Shown: positions 24,484 to 32,617, counted from the stretch's first letter. The stretch is DNA of 64,000 nucleotides from Hymenobacter polaris (GCF_012927305.1 NZ_JABBGH010000003.1:930001-994000); one strand, 5' to 3'. Program-made: numbers and translations. Notes: generated by a model not told the origin, from the letters alone.

Positions 24484-24743
24484 GCCGCTTGTAGTGGAGT
24501 AGCAGGTTTGCCCGTGCAGGGCGGACGCAGCTCGGTCTGCTGCCGGCCGCCGGGTGCCACGTAGAGCACCGTGTAGTCGCGGCGCTGGGCCTTCTTGCAG
24601 CCGCACTTGAGGCAGTGCACCGGCGGGCCGCCGCGGGTGGCCGGGCCGCTCCAGCGGTGGATGGTGCCGGCGGGGGCGGGCCGGCGGGGCTTGGCCAGGT
24701 TCAGGTGCACCACGCCCACGCCGGGGAAGAATTCAAAGCTCAT
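24480..24743 (-). CDS. Small phage protein with Cys cluster (87 aa)
   Basis: Contains HCLKCGCKKAQRR, a likely zinc-binding knuckle with a basic tail, and a later lone Cys. It overlaps the upstream 72 aa gene by 11 bases. Could bind nucleic acid. Family not recognised. Confidence 0.5.
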   Translation of the reverse strand: MSFEFFPGVGVVHLNLAKPRRPAPAGTIHRWSGPATRGGPPVHCLKCGCKKAQRRDYTVLYVAPGGRQQTELRPPCTGKPATPLQAA

Positions 24744-24951
24744 CGGATGCGGGGCCTAGGGCCGTTGGGGTGGAAGAATCGCCGCGGCGTAGGGCGCGCA
24801 GCAGGAAGCCTCGGTACTTCTCGGCATCGGCCAGCGCTGCGGCGACGGCGGCTTCGGCCTGGGCCAGCGGCACGAAGGGGATGCCGCCGGTGGGCCAGGG
24901 GTCCGGTTCGGGTTGCCAGGCGGCTTCAAGGTATTCCGCGGGGCTTTTCAC
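24733..24951 (-). CDS. Small phage protein (72 aa), unknown
   Basis: Ala/Glu-rich helical protein. Overlaps the DUF5131 gene by four bases upstream (ATGA) and the next gene downstream, which supports translation. No motif recognised. Confidence 0.5.
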   Translation of the reverse strand: MKSPAEYLEAAWQPEPDPWPTGGIPFVPLAQAEAAVAAALADAEKYRGFLLRALRRGDSSTPTALGPASDEL

Positions 24952-25994
24952 AGCGCCACCTCCTTTCGTTGGGGCAGCTCGTCCCAGGTGCGGCCGTCGA
25001 GCAGGCGGCCGGCGGCGTGCTTGCCCACGCGCCGCATTGCGTAGCCGTCTGGAAACACGAAGAACTTAGTGGGCTCCCCGGTGGGCTCGGTGGCCAGCGT
25101 CATGCAGAAGTGCTCGTATTCGCCCCACTGCTTGAAAAAGAAGGCCACACCCGCCTTCTGGCATTGGTCACGCAGGCTCTCTACCCACAGCGGATGCACG
25201 GCCCGGGCGCCGGGACCCGACTCGCCGCCGACAATCACCCAGTCGATGCGGAAGATGTTGGCCCAGCGCGTGAGGTCCACCGCCTCCAGCAGCGGCTCGC
25301 AGCTCAGGAAACGTACGGTAGCAGGTACGCCGGCCAAGGCCACGATGCGCGTGTCGGCTTGCTCCTGGTTCTCGACCGACGTGCCCAGCCAGACGTTGGC
25401 AGGCGGGGTGCCTTGCAGCCAGGTCATCAGCCAGCGCGCTAGGTCGCGGTCGGCGGCGGGCCACTCGTCGAGGGGTTGACCGTTGAGGCCATTCACCAGC
25501 GCCAGGCTCGTAATCAGGCCCTGCAGGATGGGGCGGATGTACTCGGGGCGCTTGGTGAGCAGTAGCCAGTCGAGGTGCGGCGTGGCCAGGATGAGGCGTA
25601 GCAGGCGCAGGCGCTCGGTTTGCAGGTTAACGAAGCGCACCGTGCGGGTGCGGCCGTTACCACAGGGTACCTCGGCCGTCTGGCCCGCGTAGGCAGCGCT
25701 CAGGTGGCTTTGCGGCTCGAACACGTCGGCCATCGAGGCGCAGAACACGCGGGCCCGCACGCCGACGGCCTGGGCCTGCTGATTCCATTTGAGCGGCTTC
25801 TTCCAGTTCTCCTCGCTCTTACCCAGCCGCGGGGCGTTTACGCCCCAGCACGTGCCCTGCTGGCTTTTCAGGCTGCTGTGGTGCAGCTGGTGCTGCGTGT
25901 TGGCGTAGCAGTTCTTGCAGCCGGGGCTCACCTTGGCACAGCCCTCCCAACAATTAAAAGTATGCGTAGCCCACTCAATCTTAGTATTTTCCAT
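24948..25994 (-). CDS. DUF5131 (phage Gp37/Gp68-type) protein
   Basis: 348 aa. It begins MENTKIEWATHTFNCWEGC and continues KVSPGCKNCYA, a Cys-x3-Cys...Cys-x2-Cys start typical of the Gp37/Gp68 family and suggestive of an iron-sulfur radical-SAM-like core. 'WLLLTKRPEYI', 'NVWLGTSVENQEQADTRI' and 'VIVGGESGPGARAVHPLWV' are further family hallmarks. Exact reaction is unknown. The first 34 bases are repeated, imperfectly, on the far side of the adjacent HNH gene, so the gene's 5' end was rebuilt or duplicated when that gene arrived. Confidence 0.9.
   Translation of the reverse strand: MENTKIEWATHTFNCWEGCAKVSPGCKNCYANTQHQLHHSSLKSQQGTCWGVNAPRLGKSEENWKKPLKWNQQAQAVGVRARVFCASMADVFEPQSHLSAAYAGQTAEVPCGNGRTRTVRFVNLQTERLRLLRLILATPHLDWLLLTKRPEYIRPILQGLITSLALVNGLNGQPLDEWPAADRDLARWLMTWLQGTPPANVWLGTSVENQEQADTRIVALAGVPATVRFLSCEPLLEAVDLTRWANIFRIDWVIVGGESGPGARAVHPLWVESLRDQCQKAGVAFFFKQWGEYEHFCMTLATEPTGEPTKFFVFPDGYAMRRVGKHAAGRLLDGRTWDELPQRKEVAL
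25961..25994 (-). repeat. Left copy of imperfect direct repeat around HNH gene (5' end of DUF5131 gene)
   Basis: These 34 bases encode the first 11 residues of the DUF5131 protein. By eye 27 of 34 positions match 26560-26593, in the same orientation. Confidence 0.75.
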
Positions 25995-26029
25995 TTGGTT
26001 TGCAAGGTTTGAATGTGTATCTTAAGGGT

Positions 26030-26557
26030 ATGAACCACACCGAAGAATCACGCGCCAAGATGAGCGCAGCCTGGGTAAAGCGGAAGGAAACTTTTGTCCC
26101 CCCGATGAAGGGTAAAAAGATGAGCGACGAGGCCCGCGCCAAGATGAGCGCAGCCGCTAAGGCCCGGCCTAGCAACCGCTTGGGCAAGAAGCATTCGGAG
26201 GAAACCCGCGCCCGAATTGCCGAGGTGACGAAGGAGCGCACCGCCCGCGGCGAGAATCACTACGCCTACATTGACGGTCGCAAGGCACGCAATCAGGATG
26301 TGCGCCGTTCCACTGAATACACAGCTTGGCGAGTGGCGGTATTCACCCGCGATAACTTCACTTGCCAGGACTGCGGCGATAAGCGCGGCGGCAATCTGCA
26401 GGCCCATCACCTCAAGCCGTTTGCCGATTTTCCGGAGCTGCAGCTTGACGTTGATAATGGCTTGACGCTGTGCGAGGATTGCCACGAAAAACGCCATCTC
26501 AAGCAGGAGCTTGTAGCTAAATGCCGCCGCAAGAAGCACGCACCACCGCAGGCCTAG
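26030..26557 (+). CDS. HNH homing-type endonuclease with NUMOD3 repeats
   Basis: 175 aa from ATG 26030. Three NUMOD3 DNA-binding repeats: HTEESRAKMSAAW, MSDEARAKMSAAAKAR and HSEETRARIAEVTKER. Then an HNH nuclease: CQDCG, QAHHLKPF, 'DNGLTLCEDCHEKRH' with two Cys pairs for zinc. The gene is rightward, opposite to all its neighbours, and flanked by a 34-bp imperfect direct repeat, which marks it as a mobile insertion. Free-standing HNH genes of this type spread by cutting alleles that lack them. The NUMOD3 count and Cys pattern are visible directly. Confidence 0.93.
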   Translation: MNHTEESRAKMSAAWVKRKETFVPPMKGKKMSDEARAKMSAAAKARPSNRLGKKHSEETRARIAEVTKERTARGENHYAYIDGRKARNQDVRRSTEYTAWRVAVFTRDNFTCQDCGDKRGGNLQAHHLKPFADFPELQLDVDNGLTLCEDCHEKRHLKQELVAKCRRKKHAPPQA

Positions 26558-26559
26558 GG

Positions 26560-26593
26560 TGTGCGTAGTCCATTCAATTTTAGAGTTTTCCAC
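26560..26593 (-). repeat. Right copy of imperfect direct repeat: remnant 5' end of a DUF5131 gene
   Basis: Read on the minus strand the bases encode (V/M)ENSKIEWTTH, very close to MENTKIEWATH. Several differences are silent or conservative, so this was once coding. Its start codon is now GTG, and past about residue 12 the match is lost. Confidence 0.75.
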
Positions 26594-26618
26594 AACGAAG
26601 AAGTTGATAAGTGATTAA

Positions 26619-27602
26619 TTAGCCGCGGCGGTCGGGCGCGGTCTTGGGGAAGTCGATGATGTTGAAGAGGCCGCGGGCCCGAGAGCGCCAGCGCGTGCCG
26701 TAGATGGTTTCCAGGCCGGGCCGCTTATCTTCTTTGGCGGCCTCCTTCGGGTAGTCGTCGAAGGGCACGTTGGTGGTGGCGTGGGTAGCCCAGCGCTCCA
26801 GCGAGCCGGCCACTACCTGGTCGTCGCGCGAGCTCAGGATGTGCTCCACCACGTTGAGCTGCTGGCCGTAGTGCTTGGCCTTCCAGTTCTCGGTGCCGAT
26901 GTCGTCGAGCGCCAGCCCGGCGTGGGTGCGGTAGTTGAAGTGGGCGGCGTCGCTTTGGGCCAGCTGGATGCGCTGGCAGTAGTAGCGCAGCGCTTCCTCG
27001 CCGCCGGCCGAGTTGCCCGGCTCGCCTTGCCGGGTGTAGACCCCCACCAGGTCCCGGCAGGGCTCCACCAGGTAGGGCAGGCGCGGGTTGTGGGAGAAGA
27101 TGGTGAGCAGCGTCGTTTTGCCGCAGCCCACGCCGCCGCGCAGCAGCAGGCCTTTCTGCAGCGAGTAGGCCCGCCCACCGTGGCCGTGCTCCTCGAAGCG
27201 CGGGTCTTCGGCGAAGTAGAGGCAGAGCAACTCCAGGATGGGGGCGTTGAACTCATCCACCACGAACGGGCAGCCGAGGCGGCGCTGGGCTTCCTTGTCG
27301 AACCACTGGCGAATCTGCTCGGCCGTGAAGGCCTGCGGCTGCTTGGGCCGGTTGATATCCCAGCGGTACCACTGCTGGTAGGCCAGGTTGTACTTGAGGT
27401 AGCTCAGGTGCTCCAACCAGGCGCGTACCTCACTTTCGTTCAAGGGCAGGCGCTCGGTGGCTTGCTTGCGAAAGTCTTCGGGCCTGGGCAGCTCGAACTT
27501 AGGCTGCGTCTTGGGCGAAATCGTGCTGGGCGGGGATGTTGTGCCGCTCGGTGGGGTCGGCAGCAAGGAGGCCAGGGCGGTTGGTTCGGCGGTTGAGTTC
27601 AT
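26619..27602 (-). CDS. DnaC-like ATPase / helicase loader
   Basis: 327 aa. The C-terminal ATPase region has Walker A RGGVGCGKTTLL near residue 160 and a Walker B 'GLALDDIG' near residue 230. The N-terminal 100 residues are Pro/Thr-rich then helical. Comparable proteins load the host or phage replicative helicase. It lies directly downstream of a replication-initiator-like gene, the usual pairing. The only early start codon overlaps that gene by about 100 bases, so a later start is possible. Confidence 0.75.
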   Translation of the reverse strand: MNSTAEPTALASLLPTPPSGTTSPPSTISPKTQPKFELPRPEDFRKQATERLPLNESEVRAWLEHLSYLKYNLAYQQWYRWDINRPKQPQAFTAEQIRQWFDKEAQRRLGCPFVVDEFNAPILELLCLYFAEDPRFEEHGHGGRAYSLQKGLLLRGGVGCGKTTLLTIFSHNPRLPYLVEPCRDLVGVYTRQGEPGNSAGGEEALRYYCQRIQLAQSDAAHFNYRTHAGLALDDIGTENWKAKHYGQQLNVVEHILSSRDDQVVAGSLERWATHATTNVPFDDYPKEAAKEDKRPGLETIYGTRWRSRARGLFNIIDFPKTAPDRRG

Positions 27603-28473
27603 GCGTGGGCTTGTTGAGCGACTTCCAGCCGCAGCTGATGGAGGTGGAAATGATGTGCAGGGCGAGCTCGTGGTCGGTGCCGGCGAGCTGGCGCAGGCGC
27701 AGCAGGTCTTCGTCTTCGCGGGTCGGCCCGCCGTGGCCCTTGTCGATTTCGGCCAGGTACTTGCCCCACTTGGCCCAGGCGCTGTGGAAAGCCGGCGTGC
27801 CGAAGGGCGGGTGTACCTGCTCGGGCCAGGGGCCGTCGTAATCGCGCCAGGTCTCGAAGCGGCGCGGCGCTGGGGGAGCGGGGGGCGCCGCGCAACCGGG
27901 GGGTGAGGGGGCGGGCGTCTGGGCCGGTAGCGAATCGGTAGCCGCGTTTTCAGCCCCCTCCATTTTTTTTTCGGGCTCGCCCTCGCCCGAAGAGCGAGAG
28001 CTTTCCATTTCCTTTTCCGTTTCCTTTTGGGATACGCTAGTATCCTTTCCTTTTCCTTTTGTGTACTTTTCCGCCGGAAAACCCTCGGAAAACTCGGGTT
28101 TTCCTTCTGTTTTCCGGCGCCTATCCTTGGCGCGCAAGTCGGCTACCTCCTTGATTCTCTTGTGAATGCCGTTAGAGGTGAGTACTTGGCGCTCGGCAAA
28201 GGCCGCCGAGTCGAACAAGGCTATTTCGAGCATCGTCTCGACGGTTTTCCGGAAGTTTTCCGCCGGAATACCCCACTGTTTAGGCAGGGTTTTCCAGCGG
28301 AAAACCACCGACATATCCAGCTCGCCGGCCTCGGTCTGGTAGATGTGCTGCAGCAGCTTGAGGTAGATGGCGAAGCCTTCGAGGCCGTGCTCGGCTTCGA
28401 GCATCTCGATTTTATCATCCATCTGGCAGTCCAGCGGGAAGTAGGTAAGGCCGGTTTTTTTCGGGCGGGCCAT
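27499..28473 (-). CDS. Replication-initiator-like phage protein (DUF4373 / Lin1244-type N-terminus)
   Basis: 324 aa from ATG 28473. The opening MARPKKTGLTYFPLDCQMDD, 'LEAEHGLEGFAIYLKLLQHI' and 'LSNG-x-H' style winged-helix region match the DUF4373 family, common in Gram-positive and Bacteroidota phages ahead of a DnaC-like gene. A Ser/Glu-rich linker (residues about 155-200) leads to a C-terminal helical region. Likely binds the phage origin. Confidence 0.75.
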   Translation of the reverse strand: MARPKKTGLTYFPLDCQMDDKIEMLEAEHGLEGFAIYLKLLQHIYQTEAGELDMSVVFRWKTLPKQWGIPAENFRKTVETMLEIALFDSAAFAERQVLTSNGIHKRIKEVADLRAKDRRRKTEGKPEFSEGFPAEKYTKGKGKDTSVSQKETEKEMESSRSSGEGEPEKKMEGAENAATDSLPAQTPAPSPPGCAAPPAPPAPRRFETWRDYDGPWPEQVHPPFGTPAFHSAWAKWGKYLAEIDKGHGGPTREDEDLLRLRQLAGTDHELALHIISTSISCGWKSLNKPTHELNRRTNRPGLLAADPTERHNIPAQHDFAQDAA

Positions 28474-28475
28474 AA

Positions 28476-28601
28476 TCAGAGCGGGAAAAGGCGGGTGGGC
28501 GCGACCGGCCGGCCCCACTTCCACAAGCAGGCCCAGCGGTGCTGGTAGTGACGGGAGAGGCGGGGCAGGCCCGCGCCCCGGCGGCGGGTGGGCTTATTCA
28601 T
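28476..28601 (-). CDS. Small Arg-rich protein (41 aa) in a tight gap
   Basis: Frame begins MNKPTRRRGAGLPRL and includes HRWACLWKWGRP. Its ATG overlaps the stop codon of the upstream PAPS-reductase-like gene, and its stop lies two bases before the next start. It fills exactly the available gap, a good sign that it is real. No family. Confidence 0.5.
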   Translation of the reverse strand: MNKPTRRRGAGLPRLSRHYQHRWACLWKWGRPVAPTRLFPL

Positions 28602-29820
28602 AGCCTATAGGTTGAGAAAAGTCCAGTAGGGGTAGCACGGAGCCGTCGGCGTAGTGAATGGGCAGCAGCGTGTCGCCCGTGGGCTCGTCGCCCGTCCAGC
28701 GCTGGGGCCAAGTGCCGGCGGCAATCAGCTCGCGAATACGGGCCTCTTCCTCGGCGTTGAGAATGTCCACCTGGGGCCGCCCTAGGGCCAGGGCCGCCGC
28801 GTTCACCTCAGCCTGAATGACCAGAACGCGCCCTAGGGCCTCAGTGCGGGCTTCGAGCGTGAGCGGGCCCATGCGCTGCTGGTTCTTGCTCAGCGTGCCG
28901 TCGCCGCGGCGCTCGCCGCCAGGCTGGCGCAGGCGGTTGGCCGGCTCACGCAGCCAGCGGTAAATCGGCTTGAGACCTTGCAGCGGGGCCAGGTAGGCCC
29001 ACTGCGGCCGGCTCACCAGGTTGTCGAGCGCCGTATCGCGGCTAGCTAGCGGGCAGCCGGTGCAGCCGGTGCGCGCGTTCACTTCCTCGGCCTCGTCGCC
29101 CCCATAGGCCTCAGCCAGCAGCTTGGTGCTCCAGTCGCCAAACTCGGGCCTAGGGGCCCAGCTACGCAGCCACTCCCAGACGTGGCACACGCGCCAGTGC
29201 AGCAAGGGGGCCAGCGTATCGGTGAGGGCGGTGGGCAACGTTTGCTGGTACCAGCCCTGGCCGCACTCGGCCCCGTCCTTACCGCAGCTCATCACAATGC
29301 GCTGGTCACGCATGGCGCTTTCGCCCTGGCGCACGCCGGTAATGGTGAGCACCTTCTCGCCCAGGCCCCCGACCAGCTCGCGCAGAGCGGCTGTCATGGG
29401 GTCGATTTTAATCTGGCGCGTGCACCAGCGCAGCGTGTTGTTGTTGGGCGGGGGCACGCCGCGGCCCAGGATGTAGACTAAAAAACGCTTATCCAGCGGG
29501 GCCATGACGGTGCGCACGTCAATGCCGCGCGCCCGCAGGTCGTCGATGATGTCGCTGGCCGCCGCCATCAGGGGCACCAGCTCCATGCGCGTATCAGCAA
29601 AGAGCACGGTGAGCGTTTGCGGGCGCTGCACCTTGCCCGACTCGATGAGGTACACGAGCAGCGTGAGCGTGGCCGTGCTGTCCTTGCCGCCGCTCCAAGC
29701 CACGGCCCAATGCTTATGGGTAGGACCGTAGGCGTTCAGGCTTTGGGCCGTCAACTCAATGCTATCGGTCATCTGCAGCCGGCGCGTACCCTCAAAAAGA
29801 TTGAATTGCTCGGTTTTCAT
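28594..29820 (-). CDS. Phage PAPS reductase / DndC-like protein
   Basis: 408 aa from ATG 29820. The PP-loop AWSGGKDSTATLTLL (about residues 38-52), an 'FADTRMELVP' strand, then the Cys pair motif TLRWCTRQIKIDPM and a Cys-rich 'TGCTGCPLAS' late on. The combination of a PP-loop with a likely iron-sulfur site resembles DndC and phage PAPS-reductase-like proteins. PAPS reductases act on sulfate; DndC takes part in DNA phosphorothioation, which needs partners (DndB/D/E, IscS) not seen here. Exact role unknown. Confidence 0.8.
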   Translation of the reverse strand: MKTEQFNLFEGTRRLQMTDSIELTAQSLNAYGPTHKHWAVAWSGGKDSTATLTLLVYLIESGKVQRPQTLTVLFADTRMELVPLMAAASDIIDDLRARGIDVRTVMAPLDKRFLVYILGRGVPPPNNNTLRWCTRQIKIDPMTAALRELVGGLGEKVLTITGVRQGESAMRDQRIVMSCGKDGAECGQGWYQQTLPTALTDTLAPLLHWRVCHVWEWLRSWAPRPEFGDWSTKLLAEAYGGDEAEEVNARTGCTGCPLASRDTALDNLVSRPQWAYLAPLQGLKPIYRWLREPANRLRQPGGERRGDGTLSKNQQRMGPLTLEARTEALGRVLVIQAEVNAAALALGRPQVDILNAEEEARIRELIAAGTWPQRWTGDEPTGDTLLPIHYADGSVLPLLDFSQPIGYE

Positions 29821-30034
29821 GTTTCCAAAAGGAGAAATGTGGGTTTGGCAGGCAGCGAGCTCACCGAAGGCCACGCGGCCCAGCCCCTAGGGTGGCCCAG
29901 CCGCCAAGAGCAGCCGGGCCGATGGGTCGCCGTTACCGCAACCACGGGCGCGGGTTACCTGGGCGTTGCTGGCTGGCTTCCAAACCCTAGCGACCAGGTA
30001 AGTCGTGAGGTCCAGCCAGGTGCCCAGGCCGTAC

Positions 30035-30763
30035 CTAGGACACGTAGATGACCGAGCAGCCGAAGCCGGTGAAGTACTCGACTTCCTGCTTGATGTACTC
30101 TTCCTTCTTGTCCAGCAGCAGGTCGAGCAGCTGCGGCGAGTCGAGGTAGAGCTTCACGCCTGCCGAGCTTTCGGCATCCACACCGAACTCGACTTCGAAC
30201 GTCTCCTTGGGGTAGCCCTTGTAGATGGGCAGGTGTAGCTTGAAGGGCGCCGGGGCGCTGCCTTCGACCTTCACCGTGACGGCCCGGCGGGCGTTGCCAT
30301 CCTGGTTGCTGGCTTCCTCGAAAAGCTTGTTTACCCCGATGCTCCAGTTACGTAAGCTGGTGATGAGGGCCACCTGCTGCTCCTGGCTGGCGAAGTAGGG
30401 CCGCATGCGCTTGACCAGCTCAATCAGCTGGGCCACGCCCCAGCGGTGGCCGGTGTTGAGCTTGAACTGCTCGATGGCGTCGCTGGGCGTGAGCGAGCCC
30501 GTAATGACGTCCGCCGACTCGTGGCTCTTCTCGGTGCCCACGAAGCGCACCTTGTTGTTCTCGGCGTCCACTTCGAAGGTGCACTGCAAGGGGTCGTAAT
30601 TGTCTTCCTTGGGCGTCAGAAACAGGCGCGGCGTGTCCAGGCGGCCGGCGTAGCCGAGGCGGGCGGGGTGCTGCAGGGGCCTTTGGGCTTCGCCCGTGAG
30701 CAAGGTGTAGGTGCCGGGCGCTTCGGGCTTGAGCACAACGCCGGGGGTGTCGGTGGTTTTCAT
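30035..30763 (-). CDS. Phage early protein (242 aa), unknown
   Basis: Starts at ATG 30763 (MKTTDTPGVVLKPEAPG). Mixed alpha/beta. 'FVGTEKSHESADVITG' and 'ITSLRNWSIGVNKLFEEASN' lack a known motif, while the C-terminus 'EEYIKQEVEYFTGFGCSVIYVS' is distinctive (given as KQEVEYFTGFGCSVIYVS). It may belong to the DUF2303-like single-strand binding or recombination-associated group, but that is only a guess. A 210-base gap without a gene follows downstream. Confidence 0.55.
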   Translation of the reverse strand: MKTTDTPGVVLKPEAPGTYTLLTGEAQRPLQHPARLGYAGRLDTPRLFLTPKEDNYDPLQCTFEVDAENNKVRFVGTEKSHESADVITGSLTPSDAIEQFKLNTGHRWGVAQLIELVKRMRPYFASQEQQVALITSLRNWSIGVNKLFEEASNQDGNARRAVTVKVEGSAPAPFKLHLPIYKGYPKETFEVEFGVDAESSAGVKLYLDSPQLLDLLLDKKEEYIKQEVEYFTGFGCSVIYVS

Positions 30764-30773
30764 TGGAAATGAG

Positions 30774-30944
30774 TTAGTTAAAAAGTCGTTTGGCGGAATA
30801 CAATTCGAGCACGAAGTGGGCGCGCTCACCCGGTTTGCCGATTTCCAGGCGCAGGCCGTTCCAGATGGCTAGGCAGGCCAGCAGGCCGAAAACCAGGCGG
30901 CAGAGCCAGATGAGGGCTACCAGCAGGTAGGCGAGCACGAGCAC
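30774..30944 (-). CDS. Small membrane protein with GTG start (56 aa)
   Basis: Frame begins at GTG 30944, three bases after the stop of the 150 aa gene, and ends ten bases before the next start. It begins VLVLAYLLVALIWLC, with a hydrophobic region to about residue 30, then a polar C-terminus ending 'ELYSAKRLFN'. The fit into the gap argues it is real. Could be an anti-holin or superinfection exclusion protein; unproven. Confidence 0.5.
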   Translation of the reverse strand: MLVLAYLLVALIWLCRLVFGLLACLAIWNGLRLEIGKPGERAHFVLELYSAKRLFN

Positions 30945-30947
30945 GGC

Positions 30948-31400
30948 CTAGGCGCTGGCGCGCATGTTGATGTGGCGCTGCGAATCTTCGGGGCCGGCGC
31001 TGCGGCGGCTGAGCCAAGTGCCGCTCTCGTTGTATTTGTCCACCCAGCGGTTGTCCTCGCTCAGGATGCTGTAGACCTTGCCGTACTCCTTCACCGCCTG
31101 GTGGGTGATGTCGTCGAGTAGGCCTTTGTTCTCCTTATTTAGGCGGGTGGCCTTGCCGTTGATTTCGGCCGTGACGGCCTTCTTTTCCTCGGCCAGCAGG
31201 TTCAGCGTAACCGAATTATCCACCAGCGTATTCTTGCGGGTCGTCAGCTCCTCCTCGCCCAGCGGGCGCATGTAGGGCTCTTCCTCGATAGTATGGGCCA
31301 GGGCTTCGAGGTTGTCGGCGCGCTCCTTGGGGGAGAGGCCCTGGAACAGGTCGGCCTGCCCATCGGGCGGGGCGGCGGTAAGCAGCACGGCTTCTTTCAT
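30948..31400 (-). CDS. Phage protein (150 aa), unknown
   Basis: Start ATG 31400 (MKEAVLLTAAPPDGQ). Highly charged helical region around residues 55-115 ('VTAEINGKATRLNKENKGLLDD' shown as ATRLNKENKGLLDD) that looks like a coiled coil. Family not recognised; DNA or protein bridging is conceivable. Confidence 0.55.
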   Translation of the reverse strand: MKEAVLLTAAPPDGQADLFQGLSPKERADNLEALAHTIEEEPYMRPLGEEELTTRKNTLVDNSVTLNLLAEEKKAVTAEINGKATRLNKENKGLLDDITHQAVKEYGKVYSILSEDNRWVDKYNESGTWLSRRSAGPEDSQRHINMRASA

Positions 31401-31440
31401 AAAAAGAGGGGGAATTGTGGCCCTAGGGCCGGGTGAAGAA

Positions 31441-31845
31441 TTAGGCCGCAATGGCCGTGAAGAGGTTGGGCAGGTGCCGGCGCAGCTGGAGCCGGTTGGC
31501 GCGCAGGCGCTCGGTTTCTTGCAGCAGGTCCTTGAGCGCCGCGGCCAGCTTCTCGGGGCACTCGCTTTTCAGGGCCCGCCACGCGGCCGAGGCGTAGATG
31601 GGGCGGGCGTTCAGGCCGGGGTAGTGCAGCAGCACCCGCAGCTGCTCGGCCGCGGGCAGCTTGCGGAAGTCGGCCGAGGCCCAGGCGCACATGGCCAGGC
31701 GCTGGGCGTCGCTGTAGCGCGGGGTCAGCAGGTGCGGTAGAGATGCTTCGGCAGGCTCCTGGGCCGGCCACTCGGCCTGGGGGCTGAGCACCGAGCGCTG
31801 GGCGCGAAACGGGCTGGGGGTGGTGAGAAAGTTGCGCGTGGCCAT
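31441..31845 (-). CDS. Phage protein (134 aa) carrying a captured REP-like arm
   Basis: Helical, basic protein. Codons that give PAEASLPHL (bases 31734-31757) are made of a half copy of the REP-like repeat seen in the host region at 55.7, 57.9 and 62.2 kb, so a repeat arm has become coding sequence or the match is partly chance. Arg/Leu-rich C-terminus. No motif recognised. Confidence 0.5.
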   Translation of the reverse strand: MATRNFLTTPSPFRAQRSVLSPQAEWPAQEPAEASLPHLLTPRYSDAQRLAMCAWASADFRKLPAAEQLRVLLHYPGLNARPIYASAAWRALKSECPEKLAAALKDLLQETERLRANRLQLRRHLPNLFTAIAA

Positions 31846-31930
31846 TAGCTTTGCAAGCAGAAAGCAGGGTTGAGTAATCAGCCTACAAGCCAGGCCATGG
31901 GGGTGCGACCCTAGGGCCTGGCTTTCTTGT

Positions 31931-32254
31931 TCACTGGCGAACCAGCAGCTGGCCGCCGGCCGTGAAGCGCCCCGAGCAGGGCTTGGGCTGGCCCAGGTAG
32001 TGCTGGCAGAGCTCGCCCTCGGCGTTGAGCACCAGCTCCTCGGAGTAGTCCAGGCAGGCGGCCACGTCCACGGCCGGCACGGCGAAGGGCAGGTGCCGCA
32101 CGGGCTGCTCGTGCTCGTCTACTTCAGTCGCCGTAGCCAGCGCGTGCAGCAGCCAGCCGCCTACCAGCAGGCCCACCAGCACCAGCCCGAGGGCAACGAG
32201 CCGGTAGGTGCCCAGCCAGGCGGGTAACGCATCGGCGAGAAGCAGCGGGCTCAT
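31931..32254 (-). CDS. Small membrane-anchored phage protein (107 aa)
   Basis: One membrane helix near the N-terminus ('LVALGLVLVGLLVGGWLLHAL') followed by an extracytoplasmic or cytoplasmic region with two Cys (ACLDY, LCQHYL, PCSG). Overlaps the upstream gene by four bases. Function unknown. Confidence 0.5.
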   Translation of the reverse strand: MSPLLLADALPAWLGTYRLVALGLVLVGLLVGGWLLHALATATEVDEHEQPVRHLPFAVPAVDVAACLDYSEELVLNAEGELCQHYLGQPKPCSGRFTAGGQLLVRQ

Positions 32255-32586
32255 AGCTGGCAGCAGTTACCGGTGAAGGCATCGGCCGCGCGCTGCAGCC
32301 GCTCTTCCAGCACGCGGGCGAAGTCGGCCGCGCAGGCCTCGGGGCGGCTGGCCAGCACGTAGGTGTGGAAGTCGGCCGCCCCGAGGCAACCGTAGGCCTG
32401 GTAGCGCGGGGCGGGCCCCAGGCCTACTTCCAGCGTAAGCGACAGCCGCTCGTGGCCGGCCTGCTGGGCCAGCGGCAGCAGTCGAGCGTGCAGGGCCACT
32501 AGGTCCAGCTGCTCGGGGCTGGGCGGGGTCACGAGCGCCACCACTTTATAGGGCGCCGGCTCGTCGTGGGTGTGAGAAAGGCACAT
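32251..32586 (-). CDS. Small phage protein (111 aa), unknown
   Basis: Soluble protein with His/Cys residues. Begins MCLSHTHDEPAPYKVVALV and ends FTGNCCQL. Overlaps the following gene by four bases. No motif recognised. Confidence 0.45.
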   Translation of the reverse strand: MCLSHTHDEPAPYKVVALVTPPSPEQLDLVALHARLLPLAQQAGHERLSLTLEVGLGPAPRYQAYGCLGAADFHTYVLASRPEACAADFARVLEERLQRAADAFTGNCCQL

Positions 32587-32617
32587 AGAAATCAGAAAAA
32601 GCGGGTGGGAGGGACGG

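Noticed and set aside
26048..26593. Minus-strand frame of 181 codons opposite the HNH gene
   Set aside because: Only the first 12 codons resemble the DUF5131 start; the rest is the shadow of the HNH gene. The remnant is reported as a repeat instead.
28594..29820. A full Dnd phosphorothioation system
   Set aside because: Only a DndC-like gene is present; none of the required partners lies nearby.
29821..30034. Gap of about 210 bases in the early operon
   Set aside because: No frame with a convincing start was found; left unannotated.
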